From positions 1,054,001 to 1,118,000 of the forward strand of contig NZ_CP094657.1 of NCBI RefSeq assembly GCF_023920705.1: a stretch of DNA of 64,000 nt. Reading direction: 5' to 3'. The first letter of the stretch is position 1, and every line of letters starts with the position of its first letter. This DNA comes from Acinetobacter sp. XS-4. GTDB taxonomy: Bacteria; Pseudomonadota; Gammaproteobacteria; Pseudomonadales; Moraxellaceae. The notes beneath the pieces are model-generated. The model was not told where the DNA came from. It saw only the letters and a program-made list of their open reading frames with translations, and did no database searches. Below are positions 1 through 8,202 of the stretch, piece by piece. The position numbers and the translations under genes are program-made.

Positions 1-114
1 TTGTTCAGCTTTAATTTCACAATGATAATATTGACGATAGAATTGTTGTAAAGTGCCATCTGGATATTGGCTAGAGGCAATAATAATTCCACAAATATTA
101 AGAAGATTAGACAT
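1..114 (-). CDS. 5' end of an unidentified protein, cut by the window edge
   Basis: Only the first 38 residues are inside the window, reading from an ATG at 114 down to base 1 without a stop. The A of its ATG is the last base of the upstream gene's TAA stop (TAATG junction), so the two are probably translationally coupled and work together. The visible part has a short hydrophobic stretch (CGIIIA) followed by Tyr- and Gln-rich sequence (QQFYRQYYHCE). I do not recognise the family from this fragment. Confidence 0.6.
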   Translation of the reverse strand, partial: MSNLLNICGIIIASSQYPDGTLQQFYRQYYHCEIKAEQ

Positions 115-857
115 TAAGTAATCTCCTCTTCAGGTGGAATTTGAATAATTTTATATTCGACTTCAAGTCGCAAAGTCATAATTTCTTTTAACTTTTTAAT
201 AAATTCAGGTTCTTCTTCTGTTTTTTGCTTACGAATAACAATACTGTAGATCGTTTCTAGATCATCATCAGCAAATTGGAAAACAATTTCTTGTGGATGA
301 TGCTGGCTCAAAATTTTAATCATTTCATTTTGAGTTGTTTTCCATACATCATCGCCTAACATTTCTTTAATTAAGCTTCGGTTGAGAACCCTAATTTCAA
401 AGACTTCATAGTCTTGTATGTGGTGGTGATCAAGAAGTTTAAAGAAACTACGTTGGAAATATTTAAGCGCGCTAAGCGGGAAAATATCACGGCGATAATT
501 TCGATCATAACTTTGTATATCACGATATTTTTGGACGTTAATTTCAATATTGTGGCGTACAGCACTCAGAAAAAGAGGAATGAGAGGGATAATAAAAAGT
601 AAAAGGAGCTGACGTTCAATATGTGTTTGTGCTCCTAGGTCGAGTAGAAAATATACTGCAACGCCTACGAAAGCGATTAAACCAACAATTAAAGATGCGC
701 CGACTTCTAAAAAAGCCCCAGAAATTAACAGAATAAGAATGAAAATCCAGCTTCCTCTAAAGCTTACAGGCAGCCATTCATATGCCACCATCCCCATAAA
801 TAGATGAGCTGCGATAATCCATAAGACGAGTGTTCTTCCTGGGTTCTTTTGTTGCAT
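114..857 (-). CDS. Inner-membrane protein with possible degenerate GGDEF-like C-terminus
   Basis: A 247-residue protein. Four hydrophobic segments lie at about residues 9-28, 34-53, 55-76 and 84-101, followed by a soluble tail of about 140 residues. Within the tail, residues 150-215 (FEIRVLNRSLIKEMLGDD, then VFQFADDD) recall the start and the signature turn of a GGDEF domain, but no GG(D/E)EF is present, so any such domain would be degenerate. PelD-type c-di-GMP receptors have this general plan of four membrane helices and a non-catalytic GGDEF; that comparison is inference. It overlaps the next gene by one base (TAATG), which suggests joint function. The exact family is not recognised. Confidence 0.75.
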   Translation of the reverse strand: MQQKNPGRTLVLWIIAAHLFMGMVAYEWLPVSFRGSWIFILILLISGAFLEVGASLIVGLIAFVGVAVYFLLDLGAQTHIERQLLLLFIIPLIPLFLSAVRHNIEINVQKYRDIQSYDRNYRRDIFPLSALKYFQRSFFKLLDHHHIQDYEVFEIRVLNRSLIKEMLGDDVWKTTQNEMIKILSQHHPQEIVFQFADDDLETIYSIVIRKQKTEEEPEFIKKLKEIMTLRLEVEYKIIQIPPEEEIT

Positions 858-1027
858 GCGAGCTCTGGCTACCTTTTGTAATGTTAATTTTTATACTTTT
901 ATAATGAACTGTGATGATTTTTGAATTTATTGTTGTGTTTGTCCTTTTATAAATCCCTTTAATATTATTTTTAGAGTAAAGTCACAATATAGTCAAATTT
1001 CTCTTATTTTTTTAATCAAAAATAAAC

Positions 1028-1049
1028 AGATAAGACGTAATTCTTATCT
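1028..1049 (-). terminator. Weak terminator-like hairpin after phrB
   Basis: AGATAAGA (1028-1035) pairs with TCTTATCT (1042-1049) across a 6-base loop. Read leftwards it is followed by a T-rich run. The stem is A+T-rich and touches the phrB stop codon, so it is a weak candidate. The rest of 858-1047 shows nothing recognisable. Confidence 0.35.
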
Positions 1050-2490
1050 AAATACTCTTGAAAGTTTCAATTGCTTTCATACGAGTTTCTTTCAAATCAA
1101 CAATTGGCTTTGGATAATTCAACTGAAGGTTCGCTTTAGTTGAGTAGGGTTCATGAATCACTTTATTGTCTAAATGAGCTAATTCATTTACCCATTGACG
1201 AATGTAGTCTCCGTTTGGGTCAAATTTCTTAGATTGAGCAATAGGGTTAAAAATTCGGAAATAAGGTACAGCATCAGTTCCAGTTGATGCACACCATTGC
1301 CAACCACCATTATTTGCTGCTAAATCACCATCGATTAGGTGTTTCATAAACCATTGTTCACCTATTCGCCAATCAATCAGTAAGTTTTTACATAAAAACA
1401 TAGCGGTAATCATGCGGACTCGATTATGCATCCATCCTGTTTTTTGTAACTGACGCATGCCCGCATCAATAATCGGTATACCTGTTTGGCCATTTTGCCA
1501 TGCGGTTAGGTGCTCTGGATTATGATTCCACTTAATTTTCTGAGTATCTTTTTTAAACGGAATGTGTTTAGAAACATGTGGAAAATCAAATAAAATATGT
1601 TGATAAAATTCACGCCAAAGAAGCTCATCTAACCATGTTTGCTGACCTTCGTTTGCCAGATGGAAGTTGCCATGTTCAGCTCGAAAAAGAGCTTGTAAAC
1701 ATTGACGAATAGACAAAATTCCAAGATTTAAATAGGGTGAAAGTTGGCTAGTTCCTTTTGCATTTGGAAAGTCACGCTCTAACTTATAGGCAGATAAATG
1801 ATCTTCAATAAATAGGTCGAGCTGCTCCAGAGCAAAATTTTCTCCAGTCGGCCATAAGTCTTGCTGCTCTTTAGAAATAGATGAGTCAAAAAAAGCTTCA
1901 ATATCTTCTAGACCTAAACTTTGTATATTTGAAAAACAGTCTGGATTAGCTTTTTGCTTTTCAGGAATTGGATAGCAATGAGGCAAACCGCTTATATCTA
2001 GCTTCGAATAGCATGCTTTTTTGAATGCACCGAAAACCTGATAGGGTTGCTGTGACTGATTGCGAATGGAACGTAAAGGGAAAATCGTACGGTCATGAAA
2101 TAAAAAAAGTTCTTTACCTTGATGATTTAAAGCCTGCTGTACAGTTTTATCTCTTTTTAATTCATTCACGCCCACTTCTATATTTGAGTAAACATTTTCA
2201 ATATGAAGTTGATGTGTGAGTTCGCAAATATAATCTGCAATATCTTTCCAGTAGGGAATGACTTGAATAATAAGTGGAATATTAAGTTGTTCTAATTCTT
2301 TTTTAAGTTGTTGAAGCTGACGTAAATAGAAATTAATTTTTATAGGTGCATCGTGATGTATTTTCCATTGTTCTGGTGACAAAATAACTAACCCAATTGA
2401 AGGTCCTTGTTGGCAAGAATGCCATAACGCAGCATGATCCCGAACTCTCAAATCCTGACGAAACCAAATAAGCTGATTTACGTTTGACAT
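1048..2490 (-). CDS. phrB: Deoxyribodipyrimidine photolyase
   Basis: A light-driven repair enzyme that splits cyclobutane pyrimidine dimers using FADH- and an antenna chromophore. At 480 residues it is close to the 472 of E. coli PhrB. The N-terminal part (LIWFRQDLRVRDHAAL) is the photolyase alpha/beta domain. The C-terminal part carries the FAD-binding signature: TGWMHNRVRMI, then DGDLAANNGGWQW, then STGTDAVPYFRIFNP. It stands alone, with slyD behind it on the same strand but separated by a strong terminator. Family assignment is secure. CPD rather than (6-4) specificity is inferred from class. Confidence 0.95.
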   Translation of the reverse strand: MSNVNQLIWFRQDLRVRDHAALWHSCQQGPSIGLVILSPEQWKIHHDAPIKINFYLRQLQQLKKELEQLNIPLIIQVIPYWKDIADYICELTHQLHIENVYSNIEVGVNELKRDKTVQQALNHQGKELFLFHDRTIFPLRSIRNQSQQPYQVFGAFKKACYSKLDISGLPHCYPIPEKQKANPDCFSNIQSLGLEDIEAFFDSSISKEQQDLWPTGENFALEQLDLFIEDHLSAYKLERDFPNAKGTSQLSPYLNLGILSIRQCLQALFRAEHGNFHLANEGQQTWLDELLWREFYQHILFDFPHVSKHIPFKKDTQKIKWNHNPEHLTAWQNGQTGIPIIDAGMRQLQKTGWMHNRVRMITAMFLCKNLLIDWRIGEQWFMKHLIDGDLAANNGGWQWCASTGTDAVPYFRIFNPIAQSKKFDPNGDYIRQWVNELAHLDNKVIHEPYSTKANLQLNYPKPIVDLKETRMKAIETFKSI

Positions 2491-2560
2491 GAAAGTGACC
2501 CTTATAAAGTTGAATGAGTTAGAGGTTTTTTATCAAGATATTATATAAAAATAAATACAT

Positions 2561-2586
2561 AAAAAAAGCAAAGCCGAAGCTTTGCT
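2561..2586 (-). terminator. Intrinsic terminator of slyD
   Basis: AGCAAAGC (2567-2574), loop CGAA, GCTTTGCT (2579-2586). On the minus strand this is an 8-bp stem with a TTCG tetraloop followed by seven T, directly downstream of slyD. Confidence 0.9.
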
Positions 2587-2607
2587 CTTATCATCTTTAA
2601 AGATGAA

Positions 2608-3090
2608 TTAGTGGTGGTGACCACCTGCACCGTGTACATGACCGTGATCTAATTCTTCTTCAGAAGCTTCACGGATTTCTACGATTTCAACTTCAAAAGT
2701 TAAATCTTGACCAGCAAGTGGGAAGTTAGCATCAACAACAATGTTGTCACCTTCAACAGCTTTAACAGTTACGATCTGAACGCCGTCATCTGTTTGAGCT
2801 TGGAATTGCATACCAGGTTGAATGTTTTCAACACCTTGGAACATTTGAGCTGGAACTTCTTGTACTAGGTCTGGGTTGTATTCGCCATAACCTTCAGCTG
2901 CTGGTACATTAACAGTGAATTTTTCACCAACAGTTTTACCTGCTAATGCATTTTCTAGACCAGGAATGATATTGCCTGCACCGTGCAAATAGGCAAGTGG
3001 TTCACCTTGAGATTGATCAAGTGTTTCACCCTCAGCGTTTGTTAATTTGTAGTGGAATGAAACCACGTGGTTATTTGCAATAGCAGTCAT
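2608..3090 (-). CDS. slyD: FKBP-type peptidyl-prolyl isomerase, SlyD-like
   Basis: A cytoplasmic prolyl isomerase and chaperone of the SlyD group. An FKBP half (YKLTNAEGETLDQSQGEP) is followed by the insert-in-flap chaperone domain (AEGYGEYNPDLVQEVP) and a short His-rich tail (HGHVHGAGGHHH) that would bind metals. SlyD is known in other bacteria as a folding helper and nickel-binding protein. The ATG at 3090 gives 160 residues. An upstream in-frame ATG at 3111 would add MIEWIKN, which has no ribosome-binding site and does not fit the family start, so it is not used. The gene is monocistronic with its own terminator. Confidence 0.92.
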   Translation of the reverse strand: MTAIANNHVVSFHYKLTNAEGETLDQSQGEPLAYLHGAGNIIPGLENALAGKTVGEKFTVNVPAAEGYGEYNPDLVQEVPAQMFQGVENIQPGMQFQAQTDDGVQIVTVKAVEGDNIVVDANFPLAGQDLTFEVEIVEIREASEEELDHGHVHGAGGHHH

Positions 3091-3225
3091 GTTTTTGATC
3101 CATTCAATCAATTAAAGCGTACATCATAAAGTGAAAAATAAATTTTGTAGACTACAAAATCTTAATCTTTGTCACTTTTTCTGATGCGTTTTTATATAAA
3201 TAGGGATGAACTTAAAAAATTCAAC

Positions 3226-4512
3226 TTAATACAGCTTAATTTTTGGACGTACGCGTCTTGTAAGTAAATCTTTCATTGTGAGTAGTCCAGCTTGAGTGTA
3301 TCCATGAATCGTTGCTTGATGTAAACGATACAAAGATACGTACATGGTTTTTGCAATATAGCCTTGCACACTCACATCACCAAGTAATTCTCCAACGGCT
3401 TTATTACGACTTAAAGACACGAGAGAACCTTTATCGTTAAACGTGAACATAGGTTGTGAACGATTGTTTAATCGGGCAGCGATAGCATCGACTAAAAAGC
3501 TTGCTTGTTGACTTGCAACTTGAGCACGCGGGCCAAGTGGAGGGTGTCTTGCATCAAGTTGGCAATGAGCACAGTCACCAAAAGCAAAAACATTTGGATC
3601 AGAATAAGTTTGCAACGTTGCATAGACCATTAAACGGTTAATGTTATCGCGTTTAAAATCAGTGAAATTTTCTAGTACTTTAGGTGCTTTTACACCCGCC
3701 GCCCAAACTGTAATGTCGCTTTTTAATTGACTGCCATTACTAAAATAGATGCAATGTTCATCAATTTTTTCAACGCGATGTTGAGTTAAAATTTCAACGC
3801 CCATTTTCTTGAGTTGCTCGGCACTGTGTTCAGCAGTTTTATCACTTAGAGCAGGTAAAATGCGCTCAGAGGCTTCAATAAGGGTAATTTTAACTTGGTT
3901 GGGATGAATCTTTTTTAAGCCATATTTATAAAAGTTTTTGGTTGTTTCAATTAACTCGGCTGCAAGTTCTACACCTGTTGCTCCCGCACCAACGATTCCA
4001 ATATTTAAAGTCCGCTGATTTGGCTGATTTTGAGCTTCAATATAAAGATGTAATAAATCTTGCTGGAAAACATCGGCTTGCTTTCTGCTATCGAGAAAAT
4101 GACAGTTTTCACGTACACCCGTGGTATTAAAGTCATTTGATACTGAACCAAGCGCTAAAATAAGTGTGTCATAACTTAGCTCTTGTGGATGAGTTTGTTG
4201 ATCCTTAGAAACTTGAGGAGGAATTAACTCAATTAACTTTTTATCTTTATTCACTCCCACTAATGTTCCGAGCACAAATTCATAATGATGTTTTTCTGCA
4301 TGTGCAAAATAGTTAGTTTGTTCTTCATGTGGGTTTAAAGAACCAGCAGCGATTTCATGAAGCAAAGGTTTCCAAATATGGGTGAGGTTTTGGTCAACCA
4401 ATGTAATCTTTGCTTTACGATTTTTCCCAAAAGTTTCACCGAGTTGTGTTGCTAGTTCTAAGCCACCAGCACCACCTCCAACAATTACAATGTGATGTAA
4501 ATTTTGGGTCAT
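3226..4512 (-). CDS. ndh: Type II NADH dehydrogenase
   Basis: A single-subunit, non-proton-pumping NADH:quinone oxidoreductase peripheral to the inner membrane, 428 residues. Two Rossmann motifs are visible: GGGAGGLELATQLG near residue 12 for FAD and GIVGAGATGVELAAEL near residue 172 for NADH. The third flavin motif, NVFAFGDCA, follows. The start of the mature flavin domain (THIWKPLLHEIAAGS) is characteristic of NDH-2. The basic, aromatic C-terminal part (TMYVSLYRLHQATIHGY) is the usual membrane-associating tail. It is transcribed alone behind a terminator hairpin. Confidence 0.93.
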   Translation of the reverse strand: MTQNLHHIVIVGGGAGGLELATQLGETFGKNRKAKITLVDQNLTHIWKPLLHEIAAGSLNPHEEQTNYFAHAEKHHYEFVLGTLVGVNKDKKLIELIPPQVSKDQQTHPQELSYDTLILALGSVSNDFNTTGVRENCHFLDSRKQADVFQQDLLHLYIEAQNQPNQRTLNIGIVGAGATGVELAAELIETTKNFYKYGLKKIHPNQVKITLIEASERILPALSDKTAEHSAEQLKKMGVEILTQHRVEKIDEHCIYFSNGSQLKSDITVWAAGVKAPKVLENFTDFKRDNINRLMVYATLQTYSDPNVFAFGDCAHCQLDARHPPLGPRAQVASQQASFLVDAIAARLNNRSQPMFTFNDKGSLVSLSRNKAVGELLGDVSVQGYIAKTMYVSLYRLHQATIHGYTQAGLLTMKDLLTRRVRPKIKLY

Positions 4513-4540
4513 TTTTTCACCTAATTATTTTTCTATAAAA

Positions 4541-4566
4541 AAAGATGGCTAAATTATGCCATCTTT
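4541..4566. terminator. Terminator between dac and ndh
   Basis: AAAGATGGC (4541-4549) and GCCATCTTT (4558-4566) form a 9-bp stem with an 8-base loop. A run of A on the left and T on the right let it act in either direction. In context it ends the leftward DD-carboxypeptidase transcript. Confidence 0.8.
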
Positions 4567-4609
4567 TATTTATAAAATTTATTGTGCATCTGTGCACAAT
4601 TTGATGTTT

Positions 4610-5929
4610 TTAGTGCGAATCTACAGGGTAGAGTTTTACAGCACTATGTTCACTTGATGAAAAAATAGAGAAGAGGCCAGAAAACCACATCATGATTTTT
4701 TGGAAAATATTGGCTTCTTCAATATGCACGTTATCTTCAATTTGAAGACTACGGATGAGTTGATTATTTTGATAAATCGATACTGTTGCCAAACTCATGA
4801 CTTTCATTAACGGTGCAGTTAATTGTTTTTCATTGAGTTCAATGTTTACACGTGTTTGAGTCGTTTCAAGTGGAGCAATAACCTTAGGTTGCAGGTTGCT
4901 ATCAAGTACTTGAACGCGCTGAGTCACATTATCAAAATTATTTAAGTCGATCGGTGCTGGGTCAGCATATAAAGAAGTCGTTACAATCGTAGGTTGCTTT
5001 GTTGCTACCTTAAACATCTTTAAAGTTGACTTTACAACAGGCAGCTCGGCAATTAATTTTTGCTCAGGAATAATGACTTCATCGCGTGTGTAGGTATAAG
5101 CAAGATTCATTAATTTATCTGCAATCTCAGCACGTTTTACCGCACTTGGTGTACCTAAAACAATAACTAATAAACGTCTTTGAGCTAAGTCTGATGAAAA
5201 TGAAGGACGTGAAGCTGTTAATGCCAAATTATAACCAGCTGCTTTAGTGTAACCCGTTTTTAGACCATCAACAGATGGGTCATATTTCAAAGCAAGGTTA
5301 GTCGCATGGTGAAAACGTTGGTTGTAGCTAAAGCTTGGCATTTTTGAATAATGTAAATATTCAGGCGTTTGTTTAACTACAGCTTGACCTAATAAGCTTA
5401 AATCATGTGCCGTAGTGTAATGATCAGGCATTGTAATCCCAGGAGGATTACTAAAGTGAGTATCTTTCATACCCAAAGCCTGAGCTTCCTGATTCATACG
5501 TTGTACAAAGTGAGGAACATCACCAGAAATTTTTTCAGCTAAGGTCACGGCTGCATCATTCGCAGACATCACAATTAAACCTGCCAATAACTGATCAACT
5601 GAAATTTGTTCACCAGCTTTAAGGTACATTTGTGATTCATCCCACTGCACGACACTTACCACTGGTGTTGCAGTAATGATTTCTTCTTTTTTCAGCCTTC
5701 CAGCTTTAATCTCTTTTAAAGCAATATAGGCAACCATCATTTTGGTTAAAGATGCTGGTGCACGTTGCACATGGCTATTATGCTCGGCAATGATTTGACC
5801 CGATTGAGTATCTACAATAGTCCATGCAGCGGCTTCAACACTTTCAGGTGCAATATTGAGTAACGCAGCATTGGTTAGGGTAGTGCAGAAAACACTGAAG
5901 AGGGTAAAAAGAGATAGAAAAAATTTCAC
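4610..5929 (-). CDS. D-alanyl-D-alanine carboxypeptidase (PBP5/6/7 family)
   Basis: A periplasmic serine DD-carboxypeptidase or endopeptidase that trims peptidoglycan stem peptides. The 439-residue product has a signal peptide of about 21 residues. The three active-site motifs are present: SLTK at residues 60-63, SAND in VMSANDAAV, and KTG in DGLKTGYTKAAGYN. The C-terminal 100 residues are the beta-rich PBP5_C region, ending in a hydrophobic/amphipathic segment near IFQKIMMWFSGLFSIF that would anchor it to the membrane. The start is GTG, with AAGG seven bases upstream. It is a paralogue of the dacC-type gene at the other end of the window (62278-63426). Exact symbol is uncertain. Confidence 0.92.
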   Translation of the reverse strand: MKFFLSLFTLFSVFCTTLTNAALLNIAPESVEAAAWTIVDTQSGQIIAEHNSHVQRAPASLTKMMVAYIALKEIKAGRLKKEEIITATPVVSVVQWDESQMYLKAGEQISVDQLLAGLIVMSANDAAVTLAEKISGDVPHFVQRMNQEAQALGMKDTHFSNPPGITMPDHYTTAHDLSLLGQAVVKQTPEYLHYSKMPSFSYNQRFHHATNLALKYDPSVDGLKTGYTKAAGYNLALTASRPSFSSDLAQRRLLVIVLGTPSAVKRAEIADKLMNLAYTYTRDEVIIPEQKLIAELPVVKSTLKMFKVATKQPTIVTTSLYADPAPIDLNNFDNVTQRVQVLDSNLQPKVIAPLETTQTRVNIELNEKQLTAPLMKVMSLATVSIYQNNQLIRSLQIEDNVHIEEANIFQKIMMWFSGLFSIFSSSEHSAVKLYPVDSH

Positions 5930-6100
5930 GGATGACCTTAACTTTTACTGGCAAATACGGGACACAGATGCCCAGCATGCTATGCCTTTTTTTAATGGAA
6001 GGCTAGTGGAAATTGTTGCCAAAAAATACATGTACGCAAGAGGATACAAAAAAGTGATAATCTAATGTGAAGCCGTTCTTATTTTTAAATTGAAGAATTT

Positions 6101-7804
6101 ATGTTGCATTATCAAATTGAGTTCGATGATTACAAACAACACCTTGTTCACGTGACAATTCGCTTTTTAGCCAATCCGAATCAGGAACTTTGGCTACCAA
6201 CGTGGATTCCGGGTAGTTATCTAATTCGAGAGTTCTCAAAACATATTGAATCCGTTAAAGCTTATGATGAAGCTGGACGTCTGCTAGATATTAAAAAAAC
6301 GAGCAAAAATCGTTGGCGTTTATTTAATACTGATCATGAATTAATGACGATTGAATATGATGTTTATGCATATGATTTGTCTGTACGTGGTGCATATGTC
6401 GATCAGACACGCCTCTATGTTAATCCGGCGTGTGTATGTTTGGCTCTAGAAGGACAAGAGGAGTCTGCTTGTGAAGTCGAAGTTTTCTTGCCAGATGAAT
6501 TAAAACATTTTCAGTTGGCGACAGGTTTGGCTTCAAAAAGTCTAGTCAAAGGTCGCTTTACTTTAAAAGCCGATCATTATGATCAACTGATTGATAGCCC
6601 GTTTGAATTGGCTGATCAAACACGTTTTGGTTTTGAAACACATGATATTGAACATGAGTTTGTAATTTCTGGCCCACATAATGCCAATATTGATCGCTTA
6701 AAAGCCGATATTGAAAAGATTTGTGCAGCTGAAATAAATATGTTCGGTTCAGCGCCATTTAAAAACTATACCTTTATGACGATGGCAACAGGGAATAGTT
6801 ATGGTGGATTAGAACATTGCAATAGCACAAGTTTGATTACACCACGTGACGATTTACCAAAATCGAATGAACCAACTGAACCTTCTAAAGATTATCAACG
6901 CTTTTTAGGCTTATGTAGTCACGAATATTTTCATTCATGGTTAGTAAAGTTTATCCGCCCAGAAAACTTTGCAAACTATAATTTGCATCAAGAAGGTTAC
7001 ACCACTTTACTTTGGATATTTGAAGGCTTTACTTCATATTATGACGACCTGATTTTATTGCGTAGTGGCGTAATTTCTCAGAAGTCTTATCTTGATTTAC
7101 TTAAAGCACAAATTGATCGCTATTTACAAAATCCAGGCCGTTTTGTTCAAACAGTTGCCGAATCAAGTTTTGATGCTTGGATTAAATTTTATCGTCAAGA
7201 TGAAAACTCAAATAACGCGGGTACCAGTTACTACAATAAGGGTGCTTTGGTTGCGCTGTGCCTAGATTTAGGTTTACGTCTACGTGGTTCTAGTCTTGAT
7301 GCTTTAATGCGTCGATTGTATGAAAATACTCAAAATGGTATGCAAGTAAATGAAAGAACCATTTTTGATTTATGTAAAGAACTGACGGGTGATAATTGGA
7401 TTGAACAAATTAATCATTTGATTAACACGACTGATGAATTACCGCTTGATCAATTACTTCCTGAGTTTGGTTTAAGCTATAGAGTTAAAACCGACAAATC
7501 TTTGCCATTAGGCTTAAAACTTGCCGATAAGCCAGAAGGTGTGCTTGTGCAAAGTGCCCGCCGTGATAGTGCAGCAGCTAAAGCAGGTATTTCTGCCAAT
7601 GATGTGATTATTGCAATTGATGGTTTAAAAGCATCCACTAAGCTTATCGAGAAGTATGCAAAACAGGGTGGCACTTATACTGTCTTTGCTTTCCGTCGTG
7701 ATGAGTTAATATCTTTTGAAGTCGATTGCACAACATCTGATTTAACCGAAGTTGAACTTATAGTTGAAGATCAAGCTAAAACTGAAAAATGGTTAAAAGT
7801 TTAG
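6101..7804 (+). CDS. M61 family glycyl aminopeptidase-like metallopeptidase with PDZ domain
   Basis: A predicted zinc aminopeptidase of the M61 family, 567 residues. Zinc ligands are seen in HEYFHSW (residues 274-278) and the downstream glutamate in WIFEGFTSYY (E308). The conserved GGLEH lies at 235-239. The N-terminal 160 residues form the beta domain typical of M61. A PDZ domain (GVLVQSARRDSAAAKAGI, then DVIIAIDG) occupies roughly residues 470-540. No signal peptide is evident, so it is probably cytoplasmic. The family prefers N-terminal glycine or alanine; the physiological substrate is unknown. The gene stands alone with its own terminator. Confidence 0.9.
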   Translation: MLHYQIEFDDYKQHLVHVTIRFLANPNQELWLPTWIPGSYLIREFSKHIESVKAYDEAGRLLDIKKTSKNRWRLFNTDHELMTIEYDVYAYDLSVRGAYVDQTRLYVNPACVCLALEGQEESACEVEVFLPDELKHFQLATGLASKSLVKGRFTLKADHYDQLIDSPFELADQTRFGFETHDIEHEFVISGPHNANIDRLKADIEKICAAEINMFGSAPFKNYTFMTMATGNSYGGLEHCNSTSLITPRDDLPKSNEPTEPSKDYQRFLGLCSHEYFHSWLVKFIRPENFANYNLHQEGYTTLLWIFEGFTSYYDDLILLRSGVISQKSYLDLLKAQIDRYLQNPGRFVQTVAESSFDAWIKFYRQDENSNNAGTSYYNKGALVALCLDLGLRLRGSSLDALMRRLYENTQNGMQVNERTIFDLCKELTGDNWIEQINHLINTTDELPLDQLLPEFGLSYRVKTDKSLPLGLKLADKPEGVLVQSARRDSAAAKAGISANDVIIAIDGLKASTKLIEKYAKQGGTYTVFAFRRDELISFEVDCTTSDLTEVELIVEDQAKTEKWLKV

Positions 7805-7829
7805 ATTAAAGCTAAATAGTTTATAAAAA

Positions 7830-7855
7830 ACCGATGTTTTGCACATCGGTTTTTA
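7830..7855 (+). terminator. Intrinsic terminator after the M61 peptidase
   Basis: ACCGATGT (7830-7837), loop TTTGC, ACATCGGT (7843-7850), then a T run. This is a perfect 8-bp stem. Confidence 0.88.
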
Positions 7856-8049
7856 CTTTTAAGTACTTCCAAAAGATGAAATCCGTTTTACCTTTGAGTT
7901 TATTTTGAATGAAAAGTATAATAATTGTCAGAACACTGAAAGATATCTCATGTAATTTAATGATGTTTAATGCCTGAAAAGTGATCTGAATGTGCGTATT
8001 ACAATAAATTAGATATGAGAAAATTATCTATATATTTATATTATGTATT

Positions 8050-8202
8050 ATTTCGCTACGAAATGTCGTTATCACTAGATATTTCGTTGACTGGAAGGCA
8101 ATGAGAGTCGATACTCTCAGGGTTTTATTTAAGCATATCGGTTCGTAGGCACTGGGCCAAAAGCTCGGTCCTCAATACTCAATCAAACGGAAGGGGCTAT
8201 AT
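8050..8202 (+). promoter_or_regulatory. Structured leader upstream of the monomeric isocitrate dehydrogenase
   Basis: The 7856-8202 stretch has no gene. Its second half holds three possible RNA stems. The first is ATTTCG-CTA-CGAAAT (8050-8064). The second is TGAGAGT-CGAT-ACTCTCA (8102-8119), followed by GGGTTTTATTT, which looks like an attenuator. The third is GGGCC paired with GGTCC (one G-U) across 8 bases near 8154-8171. A strong ribosome-binding site (GGAAGGGGC) follows just before the ATG at 8203. No known riboswitch class is recognised; a regulatory role is inference. Confidence 0.45.
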
